A stretch of 64,000 bases of DNA from Gilvimarinus gilvus (GTDB lineage: Bacteria; Pseudomonadota; Gammaproteobacteria; Pseudomonadales; Cellvibrionaceae). A program made the translations under genes and the position numbers. The stretch lies in assembly GCF_030518155.1 (NCBI RefSeq), contig NZ_JAULRU010000583.1:1-64000 (forward strand), written 5' to 3'. Below, piece by piece: positions 36,315 through 45,362 of this stretch (positions within the stretch are counted from its first letter, which is position 1; each line of letters opens with the position of its first letter). Under the pieces are notes generated by a model. It was not told the DNA's origin and made no database searches. It was given only the letters and a program-made list of their open reading frames with translations.

Positions 36315-37163
36315 TCAGCGGAAGGCTTCGGCCCCTTTATTGATGCCTTCGTAGGCCCGAACGCGCAGGTTGGCGTCAGGGTGCTCAGCGCTAAGCTCGG
36401 TGGCTATATGTTGTGCCAAACACTCAACAGTGGTGTCGGTGTTAATGATGTAGCACATGGAGCGCGGAACCTTAAGGCGAAAATGCCCCTGTGGTGCGTC
36501 ATAGGCAAAATCGTAATAGGTTTGGCTGGCAGTGGTAGACGTGTGAACAATGTCTTGCTGGGTGCCGATGTAAATATCCCGCCAAAGTGCTGCCCACTGC
36601 TGTTCTAGCTGGGGCGCCTTGTGACCGTTAAGCCAAATATCAATGCGCGAGCGATGGCCATGGGCAATGCGCTGACAGTTGCCATCGTGCTTCTTAAGAC
36701 CGTGCGAGTAGTGGTAATAGGCCCCATCAATGGTTTCTGTGGAAAAGTCTAATTCTAGCTTTTCCAGTGGGCTGTCGAAGGCTTGCATCAGCTGCGTAGC
36801 GCACCACCCGGCCACGGTTTCCGGTTCTAAGGTGGCGGCGTCTACCAGAGCGATGGCCTCCGCCGGGCAGGTGAGTTCAATGGTCTCGCCGCTGTCGAGT
36901 TGCCATTGAATATCTAAATTCCCTCCGGTTTGGATCAGGCGCAGGCGGTCTGACTGAGCGGGAACCGCCAGACGGTGATCCAGCTCACAGTCTAGCCACT
37001 GTCGGGCCACTTTTTTAACTTGGCCAAAATCACACACCATACTCTGCTCGTCGAGTTCACCGTGTAAGCGAATATTCGCCAGCCAGGTTTCGCCGACAAT
37101 ACCGCGAGCCGGGTCAAGAAAGCTGAAATCCACATTGGTGAGATTGTCGACAAATAAAAGCAT
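36315..37163 (-). CDS. 6-pyruvoyl-tetrahydropterin synthase (PTPS/QueD) homologue, two-domain
   Basis: A 282-residue protein; the start at 37163 (MLLFVDNL) fits the family better than the frame's first ATG 20 codons upstream. It consists of two PTPS-like halves. The first has GELDEQSMVCDFGQVK and LDHRL but lacks the usual zinc His at its start. The second has HGLKKHDGNCQRIAHGH, giving the His and Cys residues, and ends with a RVRAYEGIN strand. The active site therefore seems divided between halves. PTPS/QueD enzymes act in pterin or queuosine synthesis; no other queuosine or folate gene is adjacent. The activity is uncertain. Confidence 0.82.
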   Translation of the reverse strand: MLLFVDNLTNVDFSFLDPARGIVGETWLANIRLHGELDEQSMVCDFGQVKKVARQWLDCELDHRLAVPAQSDRLRLIQTGGNLDIQWQLDSGETIELTCPAEAIALVDAATLEPETVAGWCATQLMQAFDSPLEKLELDFSTETIDGAYYHYSHGLKKHDGNCQRIAHGHRSRIDIWLNGHKAPQLEQQWAALWRDIYIGTQQDIVHTSTTASQTYYDFAYDAPQGHFRLKVPRSMCYIINTDTTVECLAQHIATELSAEHPDANLRVRAYEGINKGAEAFR

Positions 37164-37409
37164 AACAAGCGAAGCCTTAAAGGCAGTGTAAAAGGGCGAC
37201 CATGATACCAGCAAACGTGTCAATTCTCAGCGTTGTGATGCAATATGCAAGCGCGCGGCCTATTTAATCGTTTGAGCCCTTTGTGGTGAACTTAATATGC
37301 CAAATTGGCCTACCACTTGCTGCTGTGTATGCCACACTGAGTATCGCAGAGGTTGTTTGGGGCTGCCTGCGGACGTCAGGGGGTCAATCACAGGGAACAG
37401 GAGGTTGTG

Positions 37410-37613
37410 ATGAACATGCTCAACGAAGCGGCAATTGTGTGGGGTGCGCTGCCACTGTTAATTATTTTCTGGGGTATTCCGCTGCTGGACGTTACATACT
37501 CTCGACAAGTATCCGGGCGTGAGAAGTGTGTTTGGCTGGTGGCATGTGCACTTACCAGCTGGCTCGCTTGGACGGCTTTTTACCTGTTGGCTCCGGTCAA
37601 GCGAGCGGGCTGA
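37410..37613 (+). CDS. Small two-helix membrane protein
   Basis: A 67-residue protein with two hydrophobic helices (about 8-28 and 40-60) separated by a basic loop (SRQVSGREK). The ATG at 37410 has a near-perfect GGAGG 5-9 nt upstream, which decides the start. It is convergent with tpx (gap 7 bp). I do not recognise a family. Confidence 0.65.
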   Translation: MNMLNEAAIVWGALPLLIIFWGIPLLDVTYSRQVSGREKCVWLVACALTSWLAWTAFYLLAPVKRAG

Positions 37614-37620
37614 AAAGCCC

Positions 37621-38118
37621 TTAGCTCAAGGCTTTCAAGGCGCCGTCGTAGTCCGGCTCATCGGCGATTTCGTCGACCAGCTGGGTGTAACTGACTTCGC
37701 CGTTTTCATCAACCACGACAACCGCGCGTGCAGTGACGCCCGCCAGTGGACCTTCCGTGAGAAGCACTCCGTAAGTTTCGGCAAAGTCACAGCGAAATGC
37801 GGAACCTGTGACCACATTACTCAATCCTTCAGAGCCACAAAAGCGTGCCTGGGCGAATGGCAAGTCTTTCGATATGCACAGCACCACGGTGTTATCCAAA
37901 CTGCTGGCTTGCTCGTTAAAGGTGCGTACTGATTGCGCGCAGGTAGGGGTATCCACGCTTGGAAATATATTGAGCACTACGCGTTTGCCCTTATATTCGC
38001 CCAGGGTCAATTCGCTTAAATCCGCTTTTACCAATGCAAAATCCGGTGCTTTACTACCAACGGTGGGCAATTCTCCGTTAGTGTTCAGTGGGTTGCCTTT
38101 CAAAGTTACGCTCGCCAT
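37621..38118 (-). CDS. tpx: Thiol peroxidase (atypical 2-Cys peroxiredoxin)
   Basis: A 165-residue enzyme that reduces hydroperoxides with thioredoxin. The start at 38118 (MASVTLKG) has GGAG upstream and matches the family length; the open frame upstream to 38334 is not part of the protein. The peroxidatic Cys60 lies in [12 protein letters not shown] and the resolving Cys94 in ARFCGSEGL. It is divergent from the AbgT transporter gene. Confidence 0.96.
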   Translation of the reverse strand: MASVTLKGNPLNTNGELPTVGSKAPDFALVKADLSELTLGEYKGKRVVLNIFPSVDTPTCAQSVRTFNEQASSLDNTVVLCISKDLPFAQARFCGSEGLSNVVTGSAFRCDFAETYGVLLTEGPLAGVTARAVVVVDENGEVSYTQLVDEIADEPDYDGALKALS

Positions 38119-38196
38119 GATGGGTCTCCTATTAGATTGGCTCGTTAGCCTATAGTTGTTGCCAATGTCAGTAAATTCAATGTTGGACGTAAAATA

Positions 38197-39699
38197 ATGC
38201 CAAATAAAAGTGGTTTGGGTTGGGGCATTCGCTCCCTGACAGCGCTTGAACGCGCTGGCGACCGGTTGCCGCACCCCGTGGCACTGTTTGGCTGGTTGAT
38301 GGCCTTTATCGCGGCAGGCTCCTGGTTCGCACACCGGCTTGGCTGGCAGGCGAGTGTGACCGGCAATGTAGAGCCGATTGTGGCGCGCAGTCTGCTATCG
38401 GCTGACGGTGTGCGTTGGGCGCTGACCCATGCCGTGGAGAACTTTATTGGGTTTGCTCCGGTAGGCGCGGTCCTGGTGATAATGCTGGGGCTCGGTGTGG
38501 CGGAGCGCTCGGGCTTGCTAAAAGTTTTGTTGGTGCGGTTAGTAGCCGCTGTTAGCGAGCGTTACCTCGCTACGATTGTGGTGCTGACGGGCATATTATC
38601 TAACCTCGCGTTTGACGTTGGTTATGTCGTGCTGATTCCGCTTGCCGGCGCTTTGTATCATGCCGCCGGGCGACACCCATTGGCGGGTATTGCGGCCGCT
38701 TTTGCCGGGGTGTCTGCCGGTTACAGTGCCAATATTGCTTTGGGGCCCGCCGACGTTATTCTCGCCGGCATGTCTACTGAGGCGATCGCATTAGTCCACA
38801 GCGAAAGTTATGTCAGTGTGGGGGCGAACTACTATTTTCTGGCCGCTTCAACGCCTCTGTTGGCGATTCTGGGCGGCTGGGTGACCGACAAAGTAGTAGA
38901 GCCCTATTTAGGGCCGTGGAGTGATGCCGAGTTGGGGCCAGACGCCGTTGTCGTCGCGCCCGCTGCGGATGGCAATGGCCAGGCTTTGCGCTGGGTCGGT
39001 GTCTGGACGGTATTGTTTGCGGTGCTGGCGCTACTGCTGGTGGTGCCCAGCGGGGCACCGTTTAGTGCCGGTGCTGCCAGTGATGGCTCGCCACTGCGCG
39101 CCCTAGTGCCCGCCATAGCCCTGTACGCGGCTTTGGCCGGTTTGATTTACGGCAAGGTCAGTGGTCAGTTTCAAAAGCCCGGGGATGCCACGCGAGGCAT
39201 GGAGTCGGCAATGGCTAGTTTGGCCGGTTACTTGGTGCTGATGTTTTTTGCAGCGCAAGCGGTTGCCTGGTTTGGCTGGAGTAATCTGGGTGTATTGGTG
39301 GCCACTGCCGGAGCGCAATGGCTGCACGCGTTTGAAGAGCAGCCCATTCTGTTGTTGATGCTTTTTATTGTGATCAGCGCACTGATTAACTTATTTGTCG
39401 GTAGCGCTTCGGCCAAATGGGGCCTTCTCGGCCCGGTATTTGTTCCCATGTTATTTTTCTTAGGGGTAGCCCCGGAGAAAACCCAAATGGCCTTTCGCAT
39501 TGGCGACAGTGTGACCAATATCATTACGCCCCTTATGCCCTATTTCGGTGTGGTATTGGCTTTTGCCGCCAGGTACCGACCGGGGATAGGTGTGGGTGGA
39601 ATGTTGGCGATGATGGTGCCGTATTCAATTACGTTTTTTGTCGGCTGGAGCCTGTTTTTTACCGCTTGGCTGGCACTGGCGTGGCCACTGGGTTTTTAA
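38197..39699 (+). CDS. AbgT-family transporter
   Basis: A 500-residue permease with about 11-13 membrane segments and AbgT-family text: [10 protein letters not shown] near the start, [17 protein letters not shown], the hairpin [10 protein letters not shown], and [20 protein letters not shown] with [13 protein letters not shown]. Members import p-aminobenzoyl-glutamate or export sulfonamide-like antimetabolites. It stands alone, without abgAB hydrolase genes, which slightly favours an exporter role. Confidence 0.93.
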   Translation: MPNKSGLGWGIRSLTALERAGDRLPHPVALFGWLMAFIAAGSWFAHRLGWQASVTGNVEPIVARSLLSADGVRWALTHAVENFIGFAPVGAVLVIMLGLGVAERSGLLKVLLVRLVAAVSERYLATIVVLTGILSNLAFDVGYVVLIPLAGALYHAAGRHPLAGIAAAFAGVSAGYSANIALGPADVILAGMSTEAIALVHSESYVSVGANYYFLAASTPLLAILGGWVTDKVVEPYLGPWSDAELGPDAVVVAPAADGNGQALRWVGVWTVLFAVLALLLVVPSGAPFSAGAASDGSPLRALVPAIALYAALAGLIYGKVSGQFQKPGDATRGMESAMASLAGYLVLMFFAAQAVAWFGWSNLGVLVATAGAQWLHAFEEQPILLLMLFIVISALINLFVGSASAKWGLLGPVFVPMLFFLGVAPEKTQMAFRIGDSVTNIITPLMPYFGVVLAFAARYRPGIGVGGMLAMMVPYSITFFVGWSLFFTAWLALAWPLGF

Positions 39700-39793
39700 G
39701 CTTCTGTCTTCCGCTCTTGCAATGTGCAGGCAACTTGCGGATAATGCGCGGCCTCGGCAGTACGGGGTTATACCCCATGCTATTGCCGCTGCA

Positions 39794-39908
<115 letters not shown>

Positions 39909-40001
39909 AATCTCTTTTCTTCTGTTGTTTCCTCCCCGTGTCTATTTACGCCCGGTATCGCTATAATCGGCTCTTTGGTTGCAAGCAATAACGAGGAAGG
40001 C

Positions 40002-42017
40002 ATGAGTTATCAAGTCCTGGCACGCAAGTGGCGCCCCCGCACGTTTCGCGATTTGGTGGGGCAGGAGCATGTGCTACAGGCATTGGTTAACGCTCTCGAC
40101 CACGATCGCTTGCACCACGCCTATCTTTTCACCGGCACTCGCGGTGTCGGCAAAACCACCATTGCCCGTATTCTCGCCAAATGCTTAAACTGTGAAACCG
40201 GCGTAAGCTCGACCCCCTGTGGCCAGTGCGCGGCCTGTGTGGAAATTGCGGAAAACCGTTTCGTCGACCTGATTGAGGTGGATGCGGCGAGCCGCACCAA
40301 AGTGGAAGATACCCGCGAGCTGTTGGAAAACGTCCAGTATGCGCCGACTCGCGGACGCTATAAGGTTTACCTGATTGACGAAGTGCATATGCTGTCCACG
40401 CATTCGTTCAATGCGCTGCTGAAAACACTGGAAGAGCCACCACCACACGTCAAATTTTTGCTGGCGACGACAGACCCACAGCGCTTGCCGGTGACGATAC
40501 TGTCCCGGTGTTTGCAATTTAACCTCAAGAATATGACGCCTGAGTTGGTCACCGGCCACCTCAAACATGTGCTGGAAGCCGAAGCGGTTCCCTTTGAAGA
40601 GAGCGCTCTGTGGCAGCTGGGCCGAGCCGCCGACGGCAGTATGCGCGATGCGCTCAGCCTGACCGATCAAGCCATCGCCTTTGGCTCGGGCAAAGTGACC
40701 GAGGCCGAGGTGCGGTCCATGCTCGGCACCATCGATCGCAGCGCGGTTTACGATATTTTGCGCGCCCTGGCGGCGGGCGATGGGAAAGCCGCACTGGCAG
40801 CCGTGGCGCAAATGGCCGAGCACGCGCCGGATTTTGCCAGCGCCCTGGCCGATATGTTGTCTATTTTGCACCGTATCGCCATAGGCCAGGCGTTGCCAGA
40901 GGCGGTGGATAACAGTCAGGGAGATCGGGATCAAGTACTTGAGCTGGCCAGCCAGCTGCCCACCGAAGACGTGCAGTTGTTTTATCAAACCGGTTTGCTT
41001 GGCCGTCGGGATTTACCTTTGGCGCCAGCCCCCAGAGCAGGGCTGGAGATGGTTTTGCTCCGAATGTTGGCATTCCGTCCGCAAGGTGTTACCGACGTGC
41101 CGACTAAACGTTTGGCGGCGCCCTCTGCAACGAATACTGCGCCGTTGGAAGCAAGCACTGACTCTAAGCCTGACGCGCCAAGCGAAAATTTCGCCGCTGC
41201 CGAGCCGACACCGAGCGCCGCCGCGGCACAGGCCAGTGCGCCGGCAGTAGAAAATACTCCAGCATCGTCACAGGCAGAACCTGCGGCGCCAGCAAGTGAC
41301 CTTGCGCCTCAGAGACCTACGCCGCACCCGGCAGATGATCCGCCACCTTGGGATGACGTACCCCAATATGCGCAACAAAGTGGTGCAGATGAAACGCAGG
41401 CTCCTGTAGAGCGGCCCGAAAAGGCTCCAGAAGTGGCGCCAGATAGCGAGCCCGCCTCCGTTACGCAACAATCGCCAACGGCCGTGCCCGCTAAGCAAGC
41501 GGCCCCTGTAGAGCCAACCCCTGTGGAGGTGGCTGAATCACCCGCAGCTCCAGCTGCAGAGTCGTCGGTAGCTCCTGCGCCACAGCCTACCGTCGCAAAA
41601 CCTATAGAGCGAGTGGCACTGGATGCAGTCAATCCTGTCTTATGGCCACAAATATATTTAGGACTGGATGTTGGCGGCGTCGTCCAGAATACCGCGGCCA
41701 ACTGTGAGCTGGTTGGCCGTCAGGGCAACCAATTGCATTTTGTGTTGGATGAAAATAACAGCAGTTTGTACGGGGATGGGCAGCAGCAGCGTCTCGCCGA
41801 TGCCTTAACCGATTACTTCGAGCAGCCTGTGCAAGTCATTATTCAACCGGGTCAGATTGATACCGAAACCCCGGCGCAAATTGCCCAGCGCAAACGCAGT
41901 GAACGATTGGCGCAAGCGGTTGAAGCGGTTAAATCTGACCCCATAGTGCAGCAACTGATTGAACATTTTTCAGCTACTGTCGACGAACAATCGGTCGAAC
42001 CGGTGGACACTCATTAA
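40002..42017 (+). CDS. dnaX: DNA polymerase III subunits gamma/tau
   Basis: The clamp-loader ATPase, 671 residues from ATG 40002 (MSYQVLARKWRP, GAGGAAGG upstream); the frame extends back into the SRP RNA gene but that part is not coding. The Walker A GTRGVGKTT (about 45-53), the zinc-binding cysteines in CLNCETGV..CGQCAAC, the Walker B LIDEVHML and the sensor 1 region are intact. A long Ala/Pro/Glu-rich linker (about 370-540) precedes the tau-specific C-terminal domain that binds polymerase alpha. I found no A-AAA-AAG slippery heptamer, so a separate gamma product by frameshifting is not evident. Confidence 0.96.
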   Translation: MSYQVLARKWRPRTFRDLVGQEHVLQALVNALDHDRLHHAYLFTGTRGVGKTTIARILAKCLNCETGVSSTPCGQCAACVEIAENRFVDLIEVDAASRTKVEDTRELLENVQYAPTRGRYKVYLIDEVHMLSTHSFNALLKTLEEPPPHVKFLLATTDPQRLPVTILSRCLQFNLKNMTPELVTGHLKHVLEAEAVPFEESALWQLGRAADGSMRDALSLTDQAIAFGSGKVTEAEVRSMLGTIDRSAVYDILRALAAGDGKAALAAVAQMAEHAPDFASALADMLSILHRIAIGQALPEAVDNSQGDRDQVLELASQLPTEDVQLFYQTGLLGRRDLPLAPAPRAGLEMVLLRMLAFRPQGVTDVPTKRLAAPSATNTAPLEASTDSKPDAPSENFAAAEPTPSAAAAQASAPAVENTPASSQAEPAAPASDLAPQRPTPHPADDPPPWDDVPQYAQQSGADETQAPVERPEKAPEVAPDSEPASVTQQSPTAVPAKQAAPVEPTPVEVAESPAAPAAESSVAPAPQPTVAKPIERVALDAVNPVLWPQIYLGLDVGGVVQNTAANCELVGRQGNQLHFVLDENNSSLYGDGQQQRLADALTDYFEQPVQVIIQPGQIDTETPAQIAQRKRSERLAQAVEAVKSDPIVQQLIEHFSATVDEQSVEPVDTH

Positions 42018-42042
42018 TTGGGCACAGGCCCGGAGGTAAAGC

Positions 42043-42366
42043 ATGTTTAAAGGCATGGGCGATATCATGAAGCAGGCCCAGCAAATGCAAGAGCAGATGC
42101 AACAGGCCCAAGAAGAACTGGCGAATTCTCAGGTGGAAGGTCAGGCCGGAGCGGGGATGGTTAAAGTGGTTATGACTGGCCGGCACGATGTGAAAAGCGT
42201 CACCATCGACGATAGCTTGATAGGTGAAGACAAAGAAATGCTGGAAGACCTGTTGGCGGCGGCAGTGAATGATGCGGTGCGACGCGTTGAGACAAATAAC
42301 CAAGAAAAAATGTCAAAAATGACCGCCGGTATGAATATGCCGCCCGGTTTTAAAATGCCATTTTAA
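42043..42366 (+). CDS. ybaB: YbaB/EbfC nucleoid-associated protein
   Basis: A 107-residue DNA-binding protein with the family start [20 protein letters not shown], a central strand [19 protein letters not shown] and a C-terminal Met/Pro-rich tail. The ATG at 42043 has CGGAGG upstream. It is in the conserved dnaX-ybaB-recR order, 25 bp after dnaX. Confidence 0.96.
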   Translation: MFKGMGDIMKQAQQMQEQMQQAQEELANSQVEGQAGAGMVKVVMTGRHDVKSVTIDDSLIGEDKEMLEDLLAAAVNDAVRRVETNNQEKMSKMTAGMNMPPGFKMPF

Positions 42367-42389
42367 TAGCCAGGTAACAATATTCCTTA

Positions 42390-42986
42390 ATGTTTAGTCC
42401 TCTGATTGATGAACTGATGGCGGCGCTGCGTTGTTTACCCAGTGTGGGCCCGAAGTCTGCGCAACGTATGGCGATGCAACTGTTGGAACACGACCGCGCA
42501 GGCGCGTTGAAGCTGGCCGATTGTCTGGTGCGCGCGGTTGAAGGTGTTGAGCGTTGCCAGCGCTGTCGAACGCTCACCGAGCAGGAGCTTTGTGGCGTGT
42601 GCAGCAACACGCGTCGCGACAATACCCTATTGTGTGTGGTAGAAACGCCGGCCGATGTGTTGGCCATTGAGCAGGCTGGCAGTTATCAGGGTAAGTATTT
42701 TGTGCTGCTGGGACATTTGTCACCCATCGACGGTATAGGCCCGGAAGATATTGGCATTGACCAATTGCTGATGTTGCTGGATCAGGAGCCGATAACGGAA
42801 ATTATTTTGGCAACCAACCCCACCATGGAAGGTGAAGCTACCGCTTATTACATCAGTGAAAAAGCGCAGCGCGCCGGTATAACGGTGACGCGAATCGCTC
42901 ACGGAGTGCCGCTCGGCGGTGAACTCGAATACATAGATGGTGGCACCTTAGCTCATGCATTCTCCAGCCGGCGGGCGATCACTTAA
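42390..42986 (+). CDS. recR: Recombination mediator RecR
   Basis: A 198-residue protein acting with RecF and RecO to load RecA on gapped DNA. It has an N-terminal helix-hairpin-helix ([19 protein letters not shown]), a C4 zinc finger ([16 protein letters not shown]), a Toprim domain ([15 protein letters not shown]) and a C-terminal Walker-B-like strand ([16 protein letters not shown]). Last of the dnaX-ybaB-recR group. Confidence 0.97.
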   Translation: MFSPLIDELMAALRCLPSVGPKSAQRMAMQLLEHDRAGALKLADCLVRAVEGVERCQRCRTLTEQELCGVCSNTRRDNTLLCVVETPADVLAIEQAGSYQGKYFVLLGHLSPIDGIGPEDIGIDQLLMLLDQEPITEIILATNPTMEGEATAYYISEKAQRAGITVTRIAHGVPLGGELEYIDGGTLAHAFSSRRAIT

Positions 42987-43035
42987 CTCTAATGACCTAG
43001 CCGATTCTAGCGGGTACACGGGCAGCACAACACTT

Positions 43036-44178
43036 ATGCAAATACCGACACAACCCATTTGGGTCGAAGATGCTAACACTTTGCGTGAACTCTGTCGCAA
43101 ATGGTCGGAGCAGGCCGCCATAGCGGTTGATACCGAGTTTATGCGCAGCGACACTTTTTATCCTATTGCAGGGTTAATTCAGGTAGGTGACGGTGAAGGC
43201 TGTTATTTGATTGACCCTGTGGCGATTGATGATCTGTCCGCATTAGCGCAACTGTGGCGCGACGAAAGCGTGACCAAAGTACTTCACGCTTGCTCAGAGG
43301 ACTTAGAGGTGTTTAATGTGCGGCTGGGGGCTGTGCCTTCGCCTTTATTCGATACGCAAATCGCGGCGGCGTACGCGGGGTATGGTTTTTCATTGGGCTA
43401 CGCTAATTTAGTGCGAGAAATGCTCGGAGTAGAAATACCCAAAGGAGAGACGCGTTCTGACTGGTTGGCGAGACCGTTAAGCCTGGCGCAAAAAGACTAT
43501 GCAGCACTCGATGTGGCGCATCTGCTCATTGTGTACGGAAAATTGTTGCAGACCCTCAGGCAACAAGAGCGTTTGGACTGGGTTAAAAGTGATTGCGCCG
43601 AATTGGTGGCCGCTGCGGGCGAACCGGTCGATGCTGGTTCGGCCTATCTGAAAGTAGGGCTGGGCTGGAAACTGCCAGAACGGGGTGTAGCAGCACTTAA
43701 GCTATTGGCCGAATGGCGCGAAGTAGAAGCACGCGCTCGCGACATACCCCGCAATCGTTTAATGAAAGAGCAGCCCTTGTTCGAAATAGCGCGACGCCTT
43801 CCGGATAGCATGGGCCAGCTGCAAAGAATTGAAGGCATACCGAGACGAACTTTACACGACGATGGCGATTTTTTGCTGGGTTTAGTGGCGCGCGCGTGTG
43901 CACTTGACGAAGATGAATTGCCGAATTGTCTAACGCCGCCCTTGGGGCGTGAATTTGGCAGTGCCATTAAAGCGATGAAAGCGTGGGTCAGAGTGCGCGC
44001 AGAAGAGCTTGGCGTTCCCGCCGAGATACTGATTCGCAAAAAAGAATACGAACACATTATTCGCTCTGTAGCTCATGGCACTCCCGAGCTGCCGGGTCGC
44101 CTGAACGGCTGGCGCGCTGACTTGATTGGCCAGAGTTTATTGAAGATTGCGATTGAGCAAGTCGCGGAGGTTTCGTGA
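43036..44178 (+). CDS. rnd: Ribonuclease D
   Basis: A 3'-5' exoribonuclease in tRNA maturation, 380 residues from ATG 43036 (MQIPTQPIW), close to the 375 of E. coli. The open frame starts 27 codons earlier inside recR and is less likely. DEDD-type motifs: AVDTEFMR, LHACSEDLEVF and the Tyr/Asp pair in YAALDVAHL. Two HRDC domains occupy the C-terminal half. No strong Shine-Dalgarno precedes the start. Its stop is coupled to ycgL. Confidence 0.93.
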   Translation: MQIPTQPIWVEDANTLRELCRKWSEQAAIAVDTEFMRSDTFYPIAGLIQVGDGEGCYLIDPVAIDDLSALAQLWRDESVTKVLHACSEDLEVFNVRLGAVPSPLFDTQIAAAYAGYGFSLGYANLVREMLGVEIPKGETRSDWLARPLSLAQKDYAALDVAHLLIVYGKLLQTLRQQERLDWVKSDCAELVAAAGEPVDAGSAYLKVGLGWKLPERGVAALKLLAEWREVEARARDIPRNRLMKEQPLFEIARRLPDSMGQLQRIEGIPRRTLHDDGDFLLGLVARACALDEDELPNCLTPPLGREFGSAIKAMKAWVRVRAEELGVPAEILIRKKEYEHIIRSVAHGTPELPGRLNGWRADLIGQSLLKIAIEQVAEVS

Positions 44179-44465
44179 AAATAATTAGTCAAATATACCG
44201 CAGCAGTAAAGACAGTGGAATGTATCTTTATTGCAAAAAAGAGGACGGCTTAGCTAAGGTGCCTGAGGCTTTAATGCAGCAATTTGGTAAAGCTGTGCCG
44301 GCTATGGTGCTGGTGTTAACGGAAACTCGCAAGCTGGCGCATGCTGATATCAGTAAAGTGATGGCAGCACTGCAAGAGACCGGTTATTTTTTGCAATTGC
44401 CTCCGGCAAAGAACGCGGATCAAGAAGCCGCAGCGGTAGCATCGCAGAATTCTAAGTTGTTCTGA
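44175..44465 (+). CDS. ycgL: YcgL domain protein
   Basis: A 96-residue protein with the family-typical IYRSSKDSGMYLYCKKEDG and LAHADISKVMAALQETGYFLQLPP. It starts with GTG at 44175 inside the rnd stop (GTGA overlap), with GGAGG just upstream. The rnd-ycgL-ycgN arrangement is conserved in Pseudomonas and relatives. The biochemical function is not established. Confidence 0.93.
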   Translation: MKIISQIYRSSKDSGMYLYCKKEDGLAKVPEALMQQFGKAVPAMVLVLTETRKLAHADISKVMAALQETGYFLQLPPAKNADQEAAAVASQNSKLF

Positions 44466-44908
44466 TGGCAGATCAGGTGTTCTGGCAGCGCAAGTCTCTT
44501 GCCCAGATGACGTCGCAGGAATGGGAAAGCTTGTGCGATGGTTGCGGTAAATGCTGTTTGCACAAGCTGGAAAACGAAGATACGGATGAAGTTTTCTATA
44601 CTGACGTAGCCTGTCAGTTGCTGGACCACGACAATTGCCGGTGTCAGGACTACCCCAACCGCCGTGCGCGAGTGGCCGATTGTCTCGTATTGACCCCGGA
44701 AGATGCCGAATATTTTCACTGGTTACCCGTTACCTGCGCGTATCGCTTGATAGCCGCGGGTGAGGCTTTACCTGATTGGCATCCGTTGCTTACCGGTGAT
44801 CCAAATTCCACCCACAAGGCGGGCATGTCGGTAGCAGGCAAGGTTTTGGCAGAAGAGTCAGTTGCTACTGACGATTTGGAAGAACACATTATTCACTGGG
44901 TAATTTAG
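44465..44908 (+). CDS. ycgN: YcgN family cysteine-cluster protein (UPF0260)
   Basis: A 147-residue protein with a Cys-rich set: CDGCGKCC near residue 24-31, then CQLLDHDNCRCQDYP and CLVL. This is the YkgJ/YcgN pattern expected to bind a metal (zinc or Fe-S). Its ATG overlaps the ycgL stop (TGATG), so it is translationally coupled. The role is unknown. Confidence 0.93.
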   Translation: MADQVFWQRKSLAQMTSQEWESLCDGCGKCCLHKLENEDTDEVFYTDVACQLLDHDNCRCQDYPNRRARVADCLVLTPEDAEYFHWLPVTCAYRLIAAGEALPDWHPLLTGDPNSTHKAGMSVAGKVLAEESVATDDLEEHIIHWVI

Positions 44909-44909
44909 T

Positions 44910-45290
44910 ATGGAAAATTTAACCATGGCCTGGCTTGTTTACGTAGCTTCTGGCGTTGTTTTGGGATTGTTTGGATGGCGCATTACCCGGGGGCTATCAC
45001 GCTATTGGCGACATTTTTTGATTGTGTCTTATATCGTGTTGGTATTTACGCCGTTCAGTCTTAATTTACCTGATCAGCCCGATGCTTATGCTCCCGCGTT
45101 GTTTATTGCTGTGCTTAATAGTCTGTTCCAGGGGGTAGAGGCTGGCTTGGATGCGGCTGTGACTTTGGCACTGATATGGGTGGGAGCACTGATTTTGTCG
45201 TTAATCTATTTGTTAATTAGTGGTCGCATAATGGCTCGCAAGCGAACCCGGTCTGGCCCCGAAGCGACCGCTGAGCCCGTGGAAGGCTAA
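44910..45290 (+). CDS. Hypothetical inner-membrane protein
   Basis: A 126-residue protein with about three or four hydrophobic segments (about 6-24, 33-52, 62-78 and 84-105) and a basic C-terminus (RIMARKRTRSG). It begins 1 bp after the ycgN stop, so belongs to the rnd-ycgL-ycgN transcript. It resembles short conserved membrane proteins found beside ycgN. No functional motif. Confidence 0.8.
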   Translation: MENLTMAWLVYVASGVVLGLFGWRITRGLSRYWRHFLIVSYIVLVFTPFSLNLPDQPDAYAPALFIAVLNSLFQGVEAGLDAAVTLALIWVGALILSLIYLLISGRIMARKRTRSGPEATAEPVEG

Positions 45291-45300
45291 CTCGACACCT

Positions 45301-45328
45301 TTGCACAAATTCATCACACTGCTATAAA
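45301..45328 (+). promoter_or_regulatory. Candidate sigma-70 promoter of the VWA gene
   Basis: TTGCAC (45301-45306), a 16-bp spacer and TATAAA (45323-45328), 34 bp before the ATG at 45363, which itself has GGAGG upstream. Confidence 0.5.
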
Positions 45329-45362
45329 TGAAAGGACAGGTTTTGTCTTAATCGGAGGTGCT

